Shown here in pieces: positions 16,652 through 25,497 of a DNA stretch of 64,000 nucleotides; positions within the stretch are counted from its first letter, which is position 1; each line of letters begins with the position of its first letter. The stretch lies in NCBI RefSeq assembly GCF_003075525.1, contig NZ_QDDR01000001.1:1-64000 (forward strand), in the 5' to 3' direction. Under the pieces are notes generated by a model. It did no database searches, was not told the DNA's origin, and saw nothing but the letters and a program-made list of their open reading frames with translations. This DNA comes from Pararhodobacter aggregans. GTDB taxonomy: Bacteria > Pseudomonadota > Alphaproteobacteria > Rhodobacterales > Rhodobacteraceae. Made by a program: the position numbers and the translations under genes.

Positions 16652-18753
16652 TGCAGGCTCCATCGGATAAGGCCGGGCAACAGGTAGAGATCGGCGGCCA
16701 GCGCCAGCGCCACGGCCAGCGCGATCAGCCCGCCGAAAACCGCGAGCCCGGGCAGGGCCGAGGCCAGCGTCACCGCCAGCCCGGCAAAGAGGATCGTCGT
16801 GGTGGCGGCCATCGGCGGCCCGGCCTCGACCAGCGCGCGGTCGACGCGGCGGGCGGTGCTGCCCCGGGCCAGCCGCAACCGGTTCAGCAGATGCAGCGTG
16901 TCGTCCACGGCGATGCCGAAGGCCACGGTGAGGGCGATCATGTTCATGATGGTCAGTTCGCGACCCCAGAGCACCAGCCAGGCCTCGACGCCCAGGATCG
17001 GGATCAGGTTCACCACCAGCGCCAGCAGCCCCAGCCTGAGCGAGCGGTGGACCAGCGCCACCAGCAGGGTGATGGCGAGGATCGTCGAATAGAGACCCCA
17101 GCGCAGGCTTTCGACGATCCGCGGCCCCTCGGTCAACAGGGCGTATCCCGGGCCGACGATCTGCGTCACCCCGGCAAGACCGGCCTCGGCAAGGCGGGCC
17201 TCCAGCGCGGCCAGCGCCTGATCGGCGCGCACGTCGGCGGCGGCAATGGGCAGCTGTACCGGCAGGGCATGGGCGCCGCCATCGCGTGAGGCCATGCGCG
17301 CCAGCATCGCCTCGCCAGCCGCGCCCCGGGCGAAGGCGTCGCTGCCATAGAGCACGCGGGCGGCGGCGCGGATCCTGTCCCGCGGCGCGGCCGGGTCATC
17401 CTCGACCACCACCAGCATGCGGTCGGCGCCCAGCCCCTCGGCGTCCATGATGGCCAGCGCCTCGGTCACCGGGGCGCCGCGCGGCAGGTAATCGGCATAG
17501 CGGAACCCCAGGTCCGAGCGGCTCTGCAGCGCCCAGAGCCCGGCCAGCACCAGCGCCGCCAGCAGCGCGACCAGCCGCCCGTGGCGCGCCAGCGCCCGCG
17601 CCCCGGGCACAAGGCCGCGGAAAAGCCGCGGCGCCCGGGTTCCGGCCCGTGGCCGGTCCAGAAGCCGCATCAGCACCGGCGTCATCAGCAGGACCGAGGC
17701 GAGGCACAGCGCCATGCCCAACCCGCCCGCCCAGGCCATCCGGTTCAGCGAGGGGGAATCGGGCAGGGCGAGCGAGGCGAAGGCAAGGATCGTGGTGAAG
17801 GAGGTGAGGGCGGCCGCGGGCGCGGTCTCGGCCAGGGCCCGGGCCAGCGCCGGGCGCCGCGCCATGCCGCGGCGCAGGGCGTGGATCGCGGCATGATAGA
17901 CATGCACGGAATCCGAGAAGGCCAGCACGATCAGCACCACCGGCAGGGATCCCATCAACGGGTCGATGGGCGTGCCGCTGGCGCCGAGCACGCCGAAGAA
18001 CCACACCAGCCCGGTGATCGGCGGCAGGGCGATCACCGCCACCGCCCGGGCCGAGCGGAACAGGATCGCGGTGAAGGCGAGGCAGATCAGCGTCGCCAGC
18101 GGCACCAGCAGGCCCAGGTCATGGATCAGCTCGCGGGCAATGGCGCGCTGCACGGCGAGGAGGCCGACGATCTCGGTCTCGAGGGCGGGGGTGGTGGCCG
18201 CGGCCTCCGCCAGACGCGCGGCGAAGGCATCGCCGCCCTGACCGCGCTCGGGCGCCACGACGATCAGCGTGGCGGTGAGGCCCTCGTTGACCAGCTGCGC
18301 GGCCAGCGGGCTCTCCCGCCGGATCGTGGCGAGGCGCTCGGCGGGCGGCAGATCCGCCAGTTCCGGCCCCGAAAGCCAGGCGCCCTCGCGCCCCGGGGCC
18401 GGCAGGCCGGGCAGCGAGATCACCTGCTGCACGCCCTCGACGAAGTGCAGGTCGAGGACCAGATCGTCGAGCGCGGCAAGCCCCGCCTCACTGGCCAGAT
18501 CGGGGGCGCGGACCAGAAGCACCTCCTCGGCGGTGAGGGGGCCGAACCGCGCGCTGTAGCGGTCGATGGCGCGCGCGCCCTCCGTGCCGGTGCCGATCAG
18601 CCCCGAGAGGTCGACCGCCACCCGGATCTGCGTCGCCTGCCAGAGCGCGAGCAGGGTGACGAGGACCAGCGCCAGCCCGGGCCAGAGCGGACGGGCCAGC
18701 AGCCGGGCGAAGGCCCGCACCAGCAGGGAAGCGGAGGGCGCGGGCTGTTGCAT
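16648..18753 (-). CDS. MMPL/RND-family transporter
   Basis: A 701-residue inner-membrane protein of the RND superfamily (hydrophobe/lipid exporter type). The duplicated layout is visible: one membrane segment near residue 25, a periplasmic loop to about 200, a block of five helices, another single helix near 390, a second loop, and a final block of five. GVEAWLVLWGRELTIMNMIALTVAFGIAVDDTLH carries the proton-relay Asp pair typical of MMPL proteins. An ATG was chosen over an upstream TTG. The substrate is unknown. It is coupled by 4 bp to the exported 149-residue protein. Confidence 0.85.
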   Translation of the reverse strand: MQQPAPSASLLVRAFARLLARPLWPGLALVLVTLLALWQATQIRVAVDLSGLIGTGTEGARAIDRYSARFGPLTAEEVLLVRAPDLASEAGLAALDDLVLDLHFVEGVQQVISLPGLPAPGREGAWLSGPELADLPPAERLATIRRESPLAAQLVNEGLTATLIVVAPERGQGGDAFAARLAEAAATTPALETEIVGLLAVQRAIARELIHDLGLLVPLATLICLAFTAILFRSARAVAVIALPPITGLVWFFGVLGASGTPIDPLMGSLPVVLIVLAFSDSVHVYHAAIHALRRGMARRPALARALAETAPAAALTSFTTILAFASLALPDSPSLNRMAWAGGLGMALCLASVLLMTPVLMRLLDRPRAGTRAPRLFRGLVPGARALARHGRLVALLAALVLAGLWALQSRSDLGFRYADYLPRGAPVTEALAIMDAEGLGADRMLVVVEDDPAAPRDRIRAAARVLYGSDAFARGAAGEAMLARMASRDGGAHALPVQLPIAAADVRADQALAALEARLAEAGLAGVTQIVGPGYALLTEGPRIVESLRWGLYSTILAITLLVALVHRSLRLGLLALVVNLIPILGVEAWLVLWGRELTIMNMIALTVAFGIAVDDTLHLLNRLRLARGSTARRVDRALVEAGPPMAATTTILFAGLAVTLASALPGLAVFGGLIALAVALALAADLYLLPGLIRWSLQ

Positions 18754-18805
18754 GAGCGGCAAGCTAGCACAGGGCGGCCGGGGAGCAAGCGCGAGGGCGG
18801 GCGAC

Positions 18806-19070
18806 AGGTGGCGGGGGCCAGCCCCCCGCGCCCCCCGCCAAAGGGGGCCCTCGGGCCCCCTTTGGAAACCCCCGAGGATATTTGGAGAACAAAGATGAAG
18901 GTTGAGAGGGCGTTAAGCCGCCTTCTTTGCGCTCCAAATATCCTCGGGGGTGAGGGCCGCCCGGACGAGGCGCCGGTGGCGCGTCGTCAGGCCCGAACGC
19001 CCGGAGCGCAAGCGTAGGGCCGGACCAGGCCGTCAGGCCAAGAGGGGGGCAGACGGCCCCCCTTCTTCCC
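18806..19070. repeat. Composite palindromic 3'-end element, copy B
   Basis: It fills the gap between the MMPL start and the SDR stop. It carries GGGGGCCAGCCCCCC, a 13-bp stem CCAAAGGGGGCCC-TC-GGGCCCCCTTTGG (18838-18865), the core (18869-18950), an unrelated-looking stretch of about 90 bp, and GGGGGGCAG-ACGGCCCCCCTTCTTCCC next to the SDR stop codon. Here it is not at a convergent junction, but it still follows a gene's 3' end (the SDR). Confidence 0.8.
18869..18950. repeat. 82-bp inverted-repeat core, copy B
   Basis: It begins CCCCCGAGGATATTTGGAG and ends CTCCAAATATCCTCGGGGG, with GAGGGCGTTAAGCCGCCTTC between. It is in opposite orientation to copies A, C and D, judged by the asymmetric centre. 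Confidence 0.9.
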
Positions 19071-19853
19071 TTACAGCGACCATTTCGGCGTGAAGGGCAG
19101 TTGCGCGGACAGCGCGCCGTCCACGGCCAGAACCTGCCCGTTCACATAGCTCGCAGCCTCCGAGGCGAGGAAAGCCACGGCCTCGGCGATCTCCTCGGCG
19201 CGGCCGCCGCGGCGCAGCGGGTTCAGCTGGCCGATGCGGTCTTCCTTGCCCCGGGCGCGGGCGTCGTCGAAGAGCGCGGCGGTCATCGGCGTGTCGATGA
19301 GGCCGGGCGCCACGCCGTTCACCCGGATCCCGGTGCCGCTCAGGGCCATGGCGGTGGTCTGCACCAGATTGGCCACCCCGGCCTTGGAGGCCGAATAGGG
19401 GATCGGCCCGGCCCCGGCCCTGAGCCCCGCGACCGAGGCGGTGCAGACGATGGCCCCGCCGCGCTGCATATGCGGCAAGGCAGTGCGGATGGCGATCCAG
19501 GGGCCCAGCAGGTTGATGCGCAGCACCTCCATGAAATCGGCGCTCGGCGTGTCGAGCCGGGGCAGCAGCCCGCCCGTCACCCCGGCATTGGCGAAGAGCA
19601 CATCGATCCCGCCGAAGCCCGAGACCGCATGGCCGACGATCGCCTCGACCCCGGCATCGGTGGCGCAATCGGTGACCAGCGCGCTGGCCTCGGTGCCTTC
19701 GGCCCGGGCCAGGGCGGCGGTTTCCTCGACCCCTTCCTGCACATCGGCCAGTACCAGCCGCGCGCCGCGCCGGGCGAGCAGCAGGGCCGTGGCGCGGCCG
19801 ATGCCACCGGCGGCGCCGGTGATGATCGCGGTCTTGCCGGTGAAATCGCTCAT
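19071..19853 (-). CDS. SDR-family oxidoreductase
   Basis: A 260-residue classical short-chain dehydrogenase. Cofactor motif TGAAGGIG (12-19), NAG at 89-91, and catalytic Ser140, Tyr153 and Lys157 (PYSASK). VNGVAPGLIDTP and the C-terminal SYVNGQVLAVDGAL complete the fold. Asp37 after the second strand (LVLADVQE) suggests NAD+ preference. The start MSDFTGKTAI was chosen for its match to the family and its GAGATGA context. It lies downstream of the acyl-CoA dehydrogenase on the same strand (63 bp apart), so a role in acyl-CoA or hydroxyacid oxidation is plausible. Confidence 0.85.
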   Translation of the reverse strand: MSDFTGKTAIITGAAGGIGRATALLLARRGARLVLADVQEGVEETAALARAEGTEASALVTDCATDAGVEAIVGHAVSGFGGIDVLFANAGVTGGLLPRLDTPSADFMEVLRINLLGPWIAIRTALPHMQRGGAIVCTASVAGLRAGAGPIPYSASKAGVANLVQTTAMALSGTGIRVNGVAPGLIDTPMTAALFDDARARGKEDRIGQLNPLRRGGRAEEIAEAVAFLASEAASYVNGQVLAVDGALSAQLPFTPKWSL

Positions 19854-19916
19854 CTCATCCCTCCCTCGATGCCGGGGGTCGCCCCCCCGCATAATGTGCC
19901 GCGCGTTGCCGGGCCT

Positions 19917-21188
19917 TCAACCGCCCAGCGCCGGGTTGCGGCCGCGGTTGGTGACCTGGGGCGCCCAGCCGGGGTGGTTCAGCCCGCGGCGCTTCTTGAT
20001 CTCCATCCGCGCCAGCTGGTCGCGGTGCACCTCGTCCGGGCCGTCGGCCAGCCGCAGGGTCCTGAGCCCGGCATAGGCCAGCGCCGTGCCGAAATCATTG
20101 CCTGTGCCGCCGCCGCCGCAGGCCTGGATCGCCCAATCGGCGATCTGGCAGGCCATGGTCGGCGCCGCGATCTTGATCATGGCGATCTCGGCGCGGGCCT
20201 CCTTGTTGCCCACCGTGTCCATCTTGTGCGCCGCATGCAGCGTCAGCAACCGGCATTGGTCGATCATCAGCCGCGCCTCTGCGATGCGTTCGCGGGTCAC
20301 GCCCTGTTCGGCCACCGGCTTGCCGAAGGCCACGCGCTGCAGCGTGCGGTCGATCATGATCTCCAGCAGGCGCTCGGCCATGCCGATGGTGCGCATGCAA
20401 TGGTGGATCCGCCCCGGCCCCAACCGCCCCTGCGCGATCTCGAAGCCGCGGCCCTCGCCCAGGAGCAGGTTCGAGGCCGGCACGCGGACATCCTGAAACA
20501 GCACTTCCGAGGCCCGGTCCGGCACGCCGTAATAGCCGAAGACCGGCAGCGAGCGGGTCACGGTGATGCCGGGCGTGTCCATCGGCACCAGGATCATCGA
20601 CTGCTGCTTGTGGCGGTCGGGATTGCCCGGATCGGTCTTGCCCATGAAGATGCAGATCTTGGTCTTGGGGTTCGAGGCCCCGGTCGTGTACCATTTATGC
20701 GCGTTGATGACGTAGTTGTCGCCCTCGCGCCGGATCTCGGCCTGGATGTTGGTGGCATCGGACGAGGCGACGGCGGGCTCGGTCATGGCGAAACAGGACC
20801 GGATCTCACCGTTGAGCAGCGGTTTCAGCCAGCGCTCCTTGTGCTCGGCGCTGCCATACCGCTCGATCACCTCCATGTTGCCGGTATCGGGGGCGTTGCA
20901 GTTGAACACCTCGGGCGCGAGGAAGCTGCGGCCCATGATCTCGCACAGATAGCCGTATTCGACATTCGACAGGCCCGCGCCCTTGTCGCTATCGGGCAGG
21001 AACAGGTTCCACAGCCCCGCCTCGCGCGCCTTGGGCTTCAGCCGGTCGAACATCGGGTAGATGGCGAAGGGGCCCAGCTCCTCGGCCTCGCGGAAGAACT
21101 CGGCTTCGTTGGGATAGATATGCTCGTCCATGAAGGCCTTGAGCCGGGCCTCGTAATCCAGGACGCGGGGCGACTTGTCGGGTACCAT
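19917..21188 (-). CDS. Acyl-CoA dehydrogenase (ACAD10/11-like)
   Basis: A 423-residue FAD-dependent acyl-CoA dehydrogenase. [17 protein letters not shown] is the flavin/substrate signature, followed by [19 protein letters not shown], and the C-terminal region [18 protein letters not shown] binds FAD. Sequences of this type ([18 protein letters not shown] at the start) accompany an aminoglycoside-phosphotransferase-like partner, as here across a divergent promoter, the bacterial counterpart of ACAD10/11, which handle 4-hydroxyacyl-CoAs in mammals. The substrate here is inferred only by analogy. Confidence 0.88.
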   Translation of the reverse strand: MVPDKSPRVLDYEARLKAFMDEHIYPNEAEFFREAEELGPFAIYPMFDRLKPKAREAGLWNLFLPDSDKGAGLSNVEYGYLCEIMGRSFLAPEVFNCNAPDTGNMEVIERYGSAEHKERWLKPLLNGEIRSCFAMTEPAVASSDATNIQAEIRREGDNYVINAHKWYTTGASNPKTKICIFMGKTDPGNPDRHKQQSMILVPMDTPGITVTRSLPVFGYYGVPDRASEVLFQDVRVPASNLLLGEGRGFEIAQGRLGPGRIHHCMRTIGMAERLLEIMIDRTLQRVAFGKPVAEQGVTRERIAEARLMIDQCRLLTLHAAHKMDTVGNKEARAEIAMIKIAAPTMACQIADWAIQACGGGGTGNDFGTALAYAGLRTLRLADGPDEVHRDQLARMEIKKRRGLNHPGWAPQVTNRGRNPALGG

Positions 21189-21239
21189 GGGATCCTCCTG
21201 TGCTGGCGGCAGCCTAGAGAAACCCACAGCGTCTGGCAA

Positions 21240-21254
21240 GATCGTCTGACGATC
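21240..21254. promoter_or_regulatory. Candidate GntR/FCD operator
   Basis: GATCGT-CTG-ACGATC, a perfect inverted repeat that contains TCGTCTGACGA and so fits the FadR-subfamily pattern TnGTnnnACnA. It lies midway between the divergent acyl-CoA dehydrogenase (52 bp) and phosphotransferase (56 bp) starts, and a GntR/FCD regulator is the last gene of the rightward operon. Confidence 0.65.
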
Positions 21255-21309
21255 CGGCTTGACGATGGCCCGCATCGCCGCCATCCTCGGGCAAACGCGG
21301 GAGGGGATC

Positions 21310-22311
21310 ATGGCCGAAGCGGAACTCGATGCCTGGATGCAGGCGCATGTCGCGGGCTATCGCGGCCCGCTGACCCTGACCCGGCTGAAGGGCGGGCAGT
21401 CGAACCCGACCTGGCGGGTCGAGGCGGCCTCGGGGCGCTATGTCCTCCGGCAGAAGCCGGTCGGCAAGGTGCTGCCCTCGGCGCATCAGGTCGACCGCGA
21501 ATACACGGTGATGAAGGCGCTGGGCGAGACGGATGTGCCGGTGCCGCGCATGCTGGGCTTTTGCGACGACGAGAGCGTCATGGGCTCCATGTTCTTCGTC
21601 ATGGAGCATCTGGAGGGCCGCACCCTCTGGGACCCCCGCCTGCCCGGGATGACGCCGACCGAGCGCGCCGCGATCTTCGAGGCGATGAACGACGCCATCG
21701 CCAGGATCTCGCTGGTCGACCCGCTGGCCGTGGGGCTTGGGGATTACGGGCGGCAGGGCGGCTATCTGGAGCGCCAGGTCTCGCGCTGGACCAGGCAATA
21801 CCGCGCCTCCGAAACCCACCGGATCGAGGCCATGGACCGGTTGATCGACTGGCTGCCGCAGACCATGCCGACCCGCCCCGAGGAGGTGCGCATCGCCCAT
21901 GGCGACTTCCGCCTCGACAATCTGATGTTCCACCCGACCGAGCCGCGGGTGCTGGGGGTGCTGGATTGGGAACTCTCCACCCTGGGCGACCCCTACGCCG
22001 ATTTCGCCTATAACGTCATGGTCTGGCGCATCGCGCCGGGGATCTTCCGCGGCCTCGGCGGGGTCGATCTGACCGGCACCGGCATCCCGACGGAAGACGA
22101 GTATATCAACCTCTGGTGCCGGAAGACCGGGCGCGAAAGGCCTGCGGACTTCGACTTTTACGTCATTCTCAGCCTGTTCCGCATCGCCGCCATCGTCCAG
22201 GGCATCGCCAAGCGCGCCCAGGACGGCACGGCGAATGATCCGCAGGCGGCCGAGATGGGCAAGGTCGCGGGCCCGCTGGCCGAGGTCGCCTGGTCCATGG
22301 TGAGGCGATGA
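21310..22311 (+). CDS. APH-fold phosphotransferase family protein (ACAD10-N-terminal-like)
   Basis: A 333-residue kinase-like protein. Catalytic loop HGDFRLDN (197-204) and metal-binding DWE (219-221) are intact, and a nucleotide-binding lysine probably lies in YVLRQKPVG. The family is fused to or paired with acyl-CoA dehydrogenases and is thought to phosphorylate hydroxyacyl-CoAs before elimination. The start MAEAELDAW follows GAGGGG. The next gene, gntR, overlaps by 4 bp. Confidence 0.85.
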   Translation: MAEAELDAWMQAHVAGYRGPLTLTRLKGGQSNPTWRVEAASGRYVLRQKPVGKVLPSAHQVDREYTVMKALGETDVPVPRMLGFCDDESVMGSMFFVMEHLEGRTLWDPRLPGMTPTERAAIFEAMNDAIARISLVDPLAVGLGDYGRQGGYLERQVSRWTRQYRASETHRIEAMDRLIDWLPQTMPTRPEEVRIAHGDFRLDNLMFHPTEPRVLGVLDWELSTLGDPYADFAYNVMVWRIAPGIFRGLGGVDLTGTGIPTEDEYINLWCRKTGRERPADFDFYVILSLFRIAAIVQGIAKRAQDGTANDPQAAEMGKVAGPLAEVAWSMVRR

Positions 22312-22943
22312 GCGAACCCTCGGGGCCGGAGGCGCTGGTCCGCGACGTGCTGCAGGGCCTGGCCGAGGGGCGCTTCGTGCCGGGGCAGCGGCTGGTCGAG
22401 CCGGATCTGATGGCGCGATACAGCCTAGGCCGCTCCACGGTGCGCGAGGGGCTGGGGCGGCTTGCCGCCGCCGGGATCGTGGCGCAGACGCCGCATCGCG
22501 GGGCGCAGATCCGCCTGCTGACCCGCCGCGCCGCCCTCGATGTGCTGCGGGTGACCGAGCAGCTTCTCGGCCTCGCCGCCCGGCAGGCGGCCGAAGCGGT
22601 GGCGGCGGGCGCCCCGGCCGCGCCGCTGGTCGAGGCCGCCGGGGAATACGACGCCGCCGATGCGACCGAACGCCCCCGGGCCCGCGCCCGCTATTACCGG
22701 GCGCTGACCCAGCTTGCCGGCAATGCCGAGATCGAGCGCCTGCTGCCGCTGCTGCAGGTCCATCTGATCCGCGCCCAGCTGCGGCTTTCGCGTCCGCCGG
22801 AGGGCGGGACAAGGGCGGCGCTGGTCCGCGCCGTCTCGGCGGGCGATCCGGTGGCCGCCGAGGCCGCCGCGCGGCGCCATATCGCCGCCCTGATCGCCCT
22901 GCTTCCCGCCGTGCCCGACAGCGCCTTCGGGCCCCAGTCTTAA
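22308..22943 (+). CDS. GntR-family (FCD) transcriptional regulator
   Basis: A 211-residue regulator. The N-terminal winged helix (about residues 8-68) contains LVEPDLMARYSLGRSTVREGLGRL read in pieces as the recognition unit, and the remaining all-helical part is an FCD-type effector domain, more Ala-rich than usual. It is translated with a 4-bp overlap from the phosphotransferase gene. With the palindrome at 21240-21254 it probably autoregulates this operon and the divergent acyl-CoA dehydrogenase, responding to an organic-acid or acyl ligand. Confidence 0.85.
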   Translation: MSEPSGPEALVRDVLQGLAEGRFVPGQRLVEPDLMARYSLGRSTVREGLGRLAAAGIVAQTPHRGAQIRLLTRRAALDVLRVTEQLLGLAARQAAEAVAAGAPAAPLVEAAGEYDAADATERPRARARYYRALTQLAGNAEIERLLPLLQVHLIRAQLRLSRPPEGGTRAALVRAVSAGDPVAAEAAARRHIAALIALLPAVPDSAFGPQS

Positions 22944-23041
22944 CCTTTCCGAAACCCGCCTTCTTTGCGCGGCAAATATCCTCCAGGGGGGCCGGGGGGA
23001 TGGAAAATCCCCCCGGGGCCGCCACCGGGCGCGCGCTTTGT
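22944..23041. repeat. Half-core palindromic element, copy F
   Basis: CGCCTTCTTTGCGCGGCAAATATCCTCCAGGGGG (read in pieces, 22957-22990) is one arm of the core, followed by a GGGGGGATGGAAAATCCCCCC hairpin. It fills the convergent junction between gntR and the FAD oxidoreductase gene. Confidence 0.75.
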
Positions 23042-24415
23042 TCAGCCGCGTCCCGTCAGCCGGTTGCCCAGCGCCGCCAGCCGCGAGGGGCCACCGCCCG
23101 CGGCCTCGGCCCGGTCGGCCAGCCCATAGAGCCGGTACATCGCCCGCACCCCCAGCCAGCGCAGCGGCTCGGGCTCCCAGGCGCGGGGCCGGCGGTTGAC
23201 CCAGGGCAGGGCGGTCAACTCCGTCTGCCGCCCCAGCGCCAGATCGGCCAGCGTCCGGCCCGCCAGGTTCGAGGTGGAGACCCCGGTGCCCACATACCCC
23301 CCCGCCCAGCCGATCCCGTCCGCGCCCAGCCCCACGGTCGCGCACCAGTCGCGCGGCACGCCCAGCACGCCGCACCAGGCGTGGTCGATGCGGGCGCCCC
23401 GGGCGGCGGGGAAATGGCGGTGCAGGATGGCGGTCAGGCGGCGCACGGTTTCCGCATCGGGCGTCCCGTCGCGGTCCAGCCGCGCGCCGAACTTGTAGGG
23501 CACACCCCGGGCGCCCACCGTGATCCGCCCCTCGCGCGTGCGCTGGCAATAGCAATAGGTATGGTCGAAATCGCCCAGGATCTCGTGCCCTTCCCAGCCG
23601 ATCTGCGCCCAGACCTCGGGCGGGAGCGGCTCGGTCACGATCTGCGCCGAATTCATCGGCAGCCATTCGCGCCTCAGCCCCGGCAGCGTCGCCGTGAACC
23701 CCTCGGTGCAGCGCAGGATCACCGGCGCGCGCAGGCGCCCGCGCTTGGTGGTCAGCAGTCCGGGCGCGATGCCGGTGACTTCGGTCTCCTCATGGATCAC
23801 CGCGCCCGCGCGCTCCACCGCCTCGGCCAGACCCCGCACCAGCTTGGCCGGCTGGATCCGGGCGGTGCCGGTCACCACCATGGCGCCCCGCGCGCCGGGG
23901 ATGCGGATGCGGGCGCGGGTCTCGTCCGCGCCGATGGCGAAGACGCGGTCCTCCTCGCCCCAGGACACGCGATGCGCGGTCTCGGCCAAGAGCCGCTGGT
24001 GCTGGGCGTCGTTGGTCGCCACCATCAGCTCGTCGCCGCGGCGGATATCGGCGTCGATGCCCTGCGCCTCGGCCACCGCGATCACCTCGTCCACCGTGCC
24101 CGACATGGCGCGGACGAGGGCGCGCACCGCCTCGGGGCTCGAGGTATCGGCATAGCGCTGGTGGTTCCACGAGAACCCGCCCGAGAGCCAGCCGCCGTTC
24201 CGGCCCGAGGCGCCGTAGCCCGCGAAGTGCTTCTCGACCAGCGTGACGCGCAGCCCGGGGTCCAGCTGCCTGAGATACCACGCGGCCCAGAGCCCGGTAT
24301 AGCCCGCGCCGATGATCGCCACATCCGCGTCGCTGTCGCCGGGCAGGGGCGCGCGGCGGGTCCGGGGCAGGCCGATATCGGCGTACCAGAAGCTGAGCGC
24401 GCCGAGCCGGGTCAT
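23042..24415 (-). CDS. FAD-dependent oxidoreductase (DAO family)
   Basis: A 457-residue D-amino-acid-oxidase-fold protein similar in layout to gamma-glutamylputrescine oxidase and glycine/sarcosine oxidases. Dinucleotide motif AIIGAGYTGLWAAWYL (about 34-49), then GYGASGRNGGWLSGG, which in this family precedes the substrate pocket, and a C-terminal GWAGGYVGTGVSTSNLAGR that closes the FAD site. The start was chosen at an ATGA overlap with the upstream racemase gene. The likely substrate is an amine or amino acid; it is not determinable further. Confidence 0.82.
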   Translation of the reverse strand: MTRLGALSFWYADIGLPRTRRAPLPGDSDADVAIIGAGYTGLWAAWYLRQLDPGLRVTLVEKHFAGYGASGRNGGWLSGGFSWNHQRYADTSSPEAVRALVRAMSGTVDEVIAVAEAQGIDADIRRGDELMVATNDAQHQRLLAETAHRVSWGEEDRVFAIGADETRARIRIPGARGAMVVTGTARIQPAKLVRGLAEAVERAGAVIHEETEVTGIAPGLLTTKRGRLRAPVILRCTEGFTATLPGLRREWLPMNSAQIVTEPLPPEVWAQIGWEGHEILGDFDHTYCYCQRTREGRITVGARGVPYKFGARLDRDGTPDAETVRRLTAILHRHFPAARGARIDHAWCGVLGVPRDWCATVGLGADGIGWAGGYVGTGVSTSNLAGRTLADLALGRQTELTALPWVNRRPRAWEPEPLRWLGVRAMYRLYGLADRAEAAGGGPSRLAALGNRLTGRG

Positions 24416-25497
24416 GCGAGGCCCAGCGCCGCCAGGATCTCGGCCCGGTGCTGGTCGCGCCGCGGGGCCTCGGCCGGTTCCAGCGCCCGCCCGTCGAAGC
24501 GCGGCGCCGGGCGCGGTTGCAGCATGCCGCCCGCCTGCGACCAGGTGCCCCGCGCCTGCAGATGCGGATCGCGGGCGGCTTCCTCGGGCGTCAGCACCGG
24601 GGCGACGCAGGCATCCGATCCCGCAAAGAGCCGGGTCCAATGGTCGCGCCCCTCGCTGGCGAAGAGGGTTGTCAGACGTTCGGTGGCTTTCGGCCAGCTT
24701 TTCCGGTCGTTCTGGCGCGCGAAATCCGGATCATCGGACAGGGACAAAAGCGACAGAAACTGGGCGTAGAACTTCGGTTCAAGGCATTGGACCGAGACAA
24801 ATCCGCCATCCGCGCAACGGTAGCTGCGCGACCAATGCGGCCCGTCCAGCAGCGATTGCCCCCGCGTGGCGCGGAACATGCCGCCCGATTGCATCAGCAT
24901 CAGCAGCGTCATCATATGCGCCGAACCGTCGACGATGGCCGCATCGACCACGGTTCCCTGCCCGCTGCGTCCGGCGCGGATCAGCCCGGCCAGCATCCCG
25001 GCCACCAGATACATGGCCCCCCCGCCGATGTCACCGACCAGCGTCGGCGGCGTGACCGGCGGCTCGCCGGGCAGCGAGCCGTACCAGAGCGCGCCCGACA
25101 GCGCGATGTAATTGAGGTCGTGGCCGGCCTCCAGCGCCCGGGGTCCGGCCTGCCCCCAGCCGGTCATCCGCCCATAGACCAGCCGCGGGTTCAGCGCCTG
25201 CGCCTCGGCGGGGCCAAGCCCCAGACGTTCCATCACGCCCGGCCGGAACCCTTCGATCAGCCCGTCGGCCGAGGCGATCAGCGCCTCCAGCACCGGGCGG
25301 TCCTCGGGCGATTTCAGGTCCAGCGCGATGGTCTTCTTGCCGCGGTCGAGGAGGTTCGCCTCCGGCAGGCCGGGCAGCGGCGGGCCGTCCGGGCGCTGCA
25401 CGCAGATCACCTCGGCGCCCAGATCCGCCAGCGTCATGGCGGCGAAGGGGCCGGGGCCCAGCCCCTCGATCTCGATGATGCGCAGGCCTTCAAGCAT
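24412..25497 (-). CDS. Alpha-methylacyl-CoA racemase (CaiB/BaiF family)
   Basis: A 361-residue family III CoA-transferase-fold protein. The residues His126 (in LEAGHDLNY), Asp156 (in LVGDIGG) and Glu240 sit almost exactly where the catalytic His126, Asp156 and Glu241 of mycobacterial 2-methylacyl-CoA racemase lie. That supports racemisation of 2-methylacyl-CoA esters rather than CoA transfer. The gene is coupled upstream to GDPD (8-bp overlap) and downstream to the FAD oxidoreductase (ATGA). The acyl substrate is unknown. Confidence 0.82.
   Translation of the reverse strand: MLEGLRIIEIEGLGPGPFAAMTLADLGAEVICVQRPDGPPLPGLPEANLLDRGKKTIALDLKSPEDRPVLEALIASADGLIEGFRPGVMERLGLGPAEAQALNPRLVYGRMTGWGQAGPRALEAGHDLNYIALSGALWYGSLPGEPPVTPPTLVGDIGGGAMYLVAGMLAGLIRAGRSGQGTVVDAAIVDGSAHMMTLLMLMQSGGMFRATRGQSLLDGPHWSRSYRCADGGFVSVQCLEPKFYAQFLSLLSLSDDPDFARQNDRKSWPKATERLTTLFASEGRDHWTRLFAGSDACVAPVLTPEEAARDPHLQARGTWSQAGGMLQPRPAPRFDGRALEPAEAPRRDQHRAEILAALGLA

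Noticed and set aside
22308-22943. TetR or LysR assignment for the regulator
   Set aside because: The winged helix at the N-terminus with VREGLGRLAAAGIV and the all-helical C-terminal part fit GntR/FCD.
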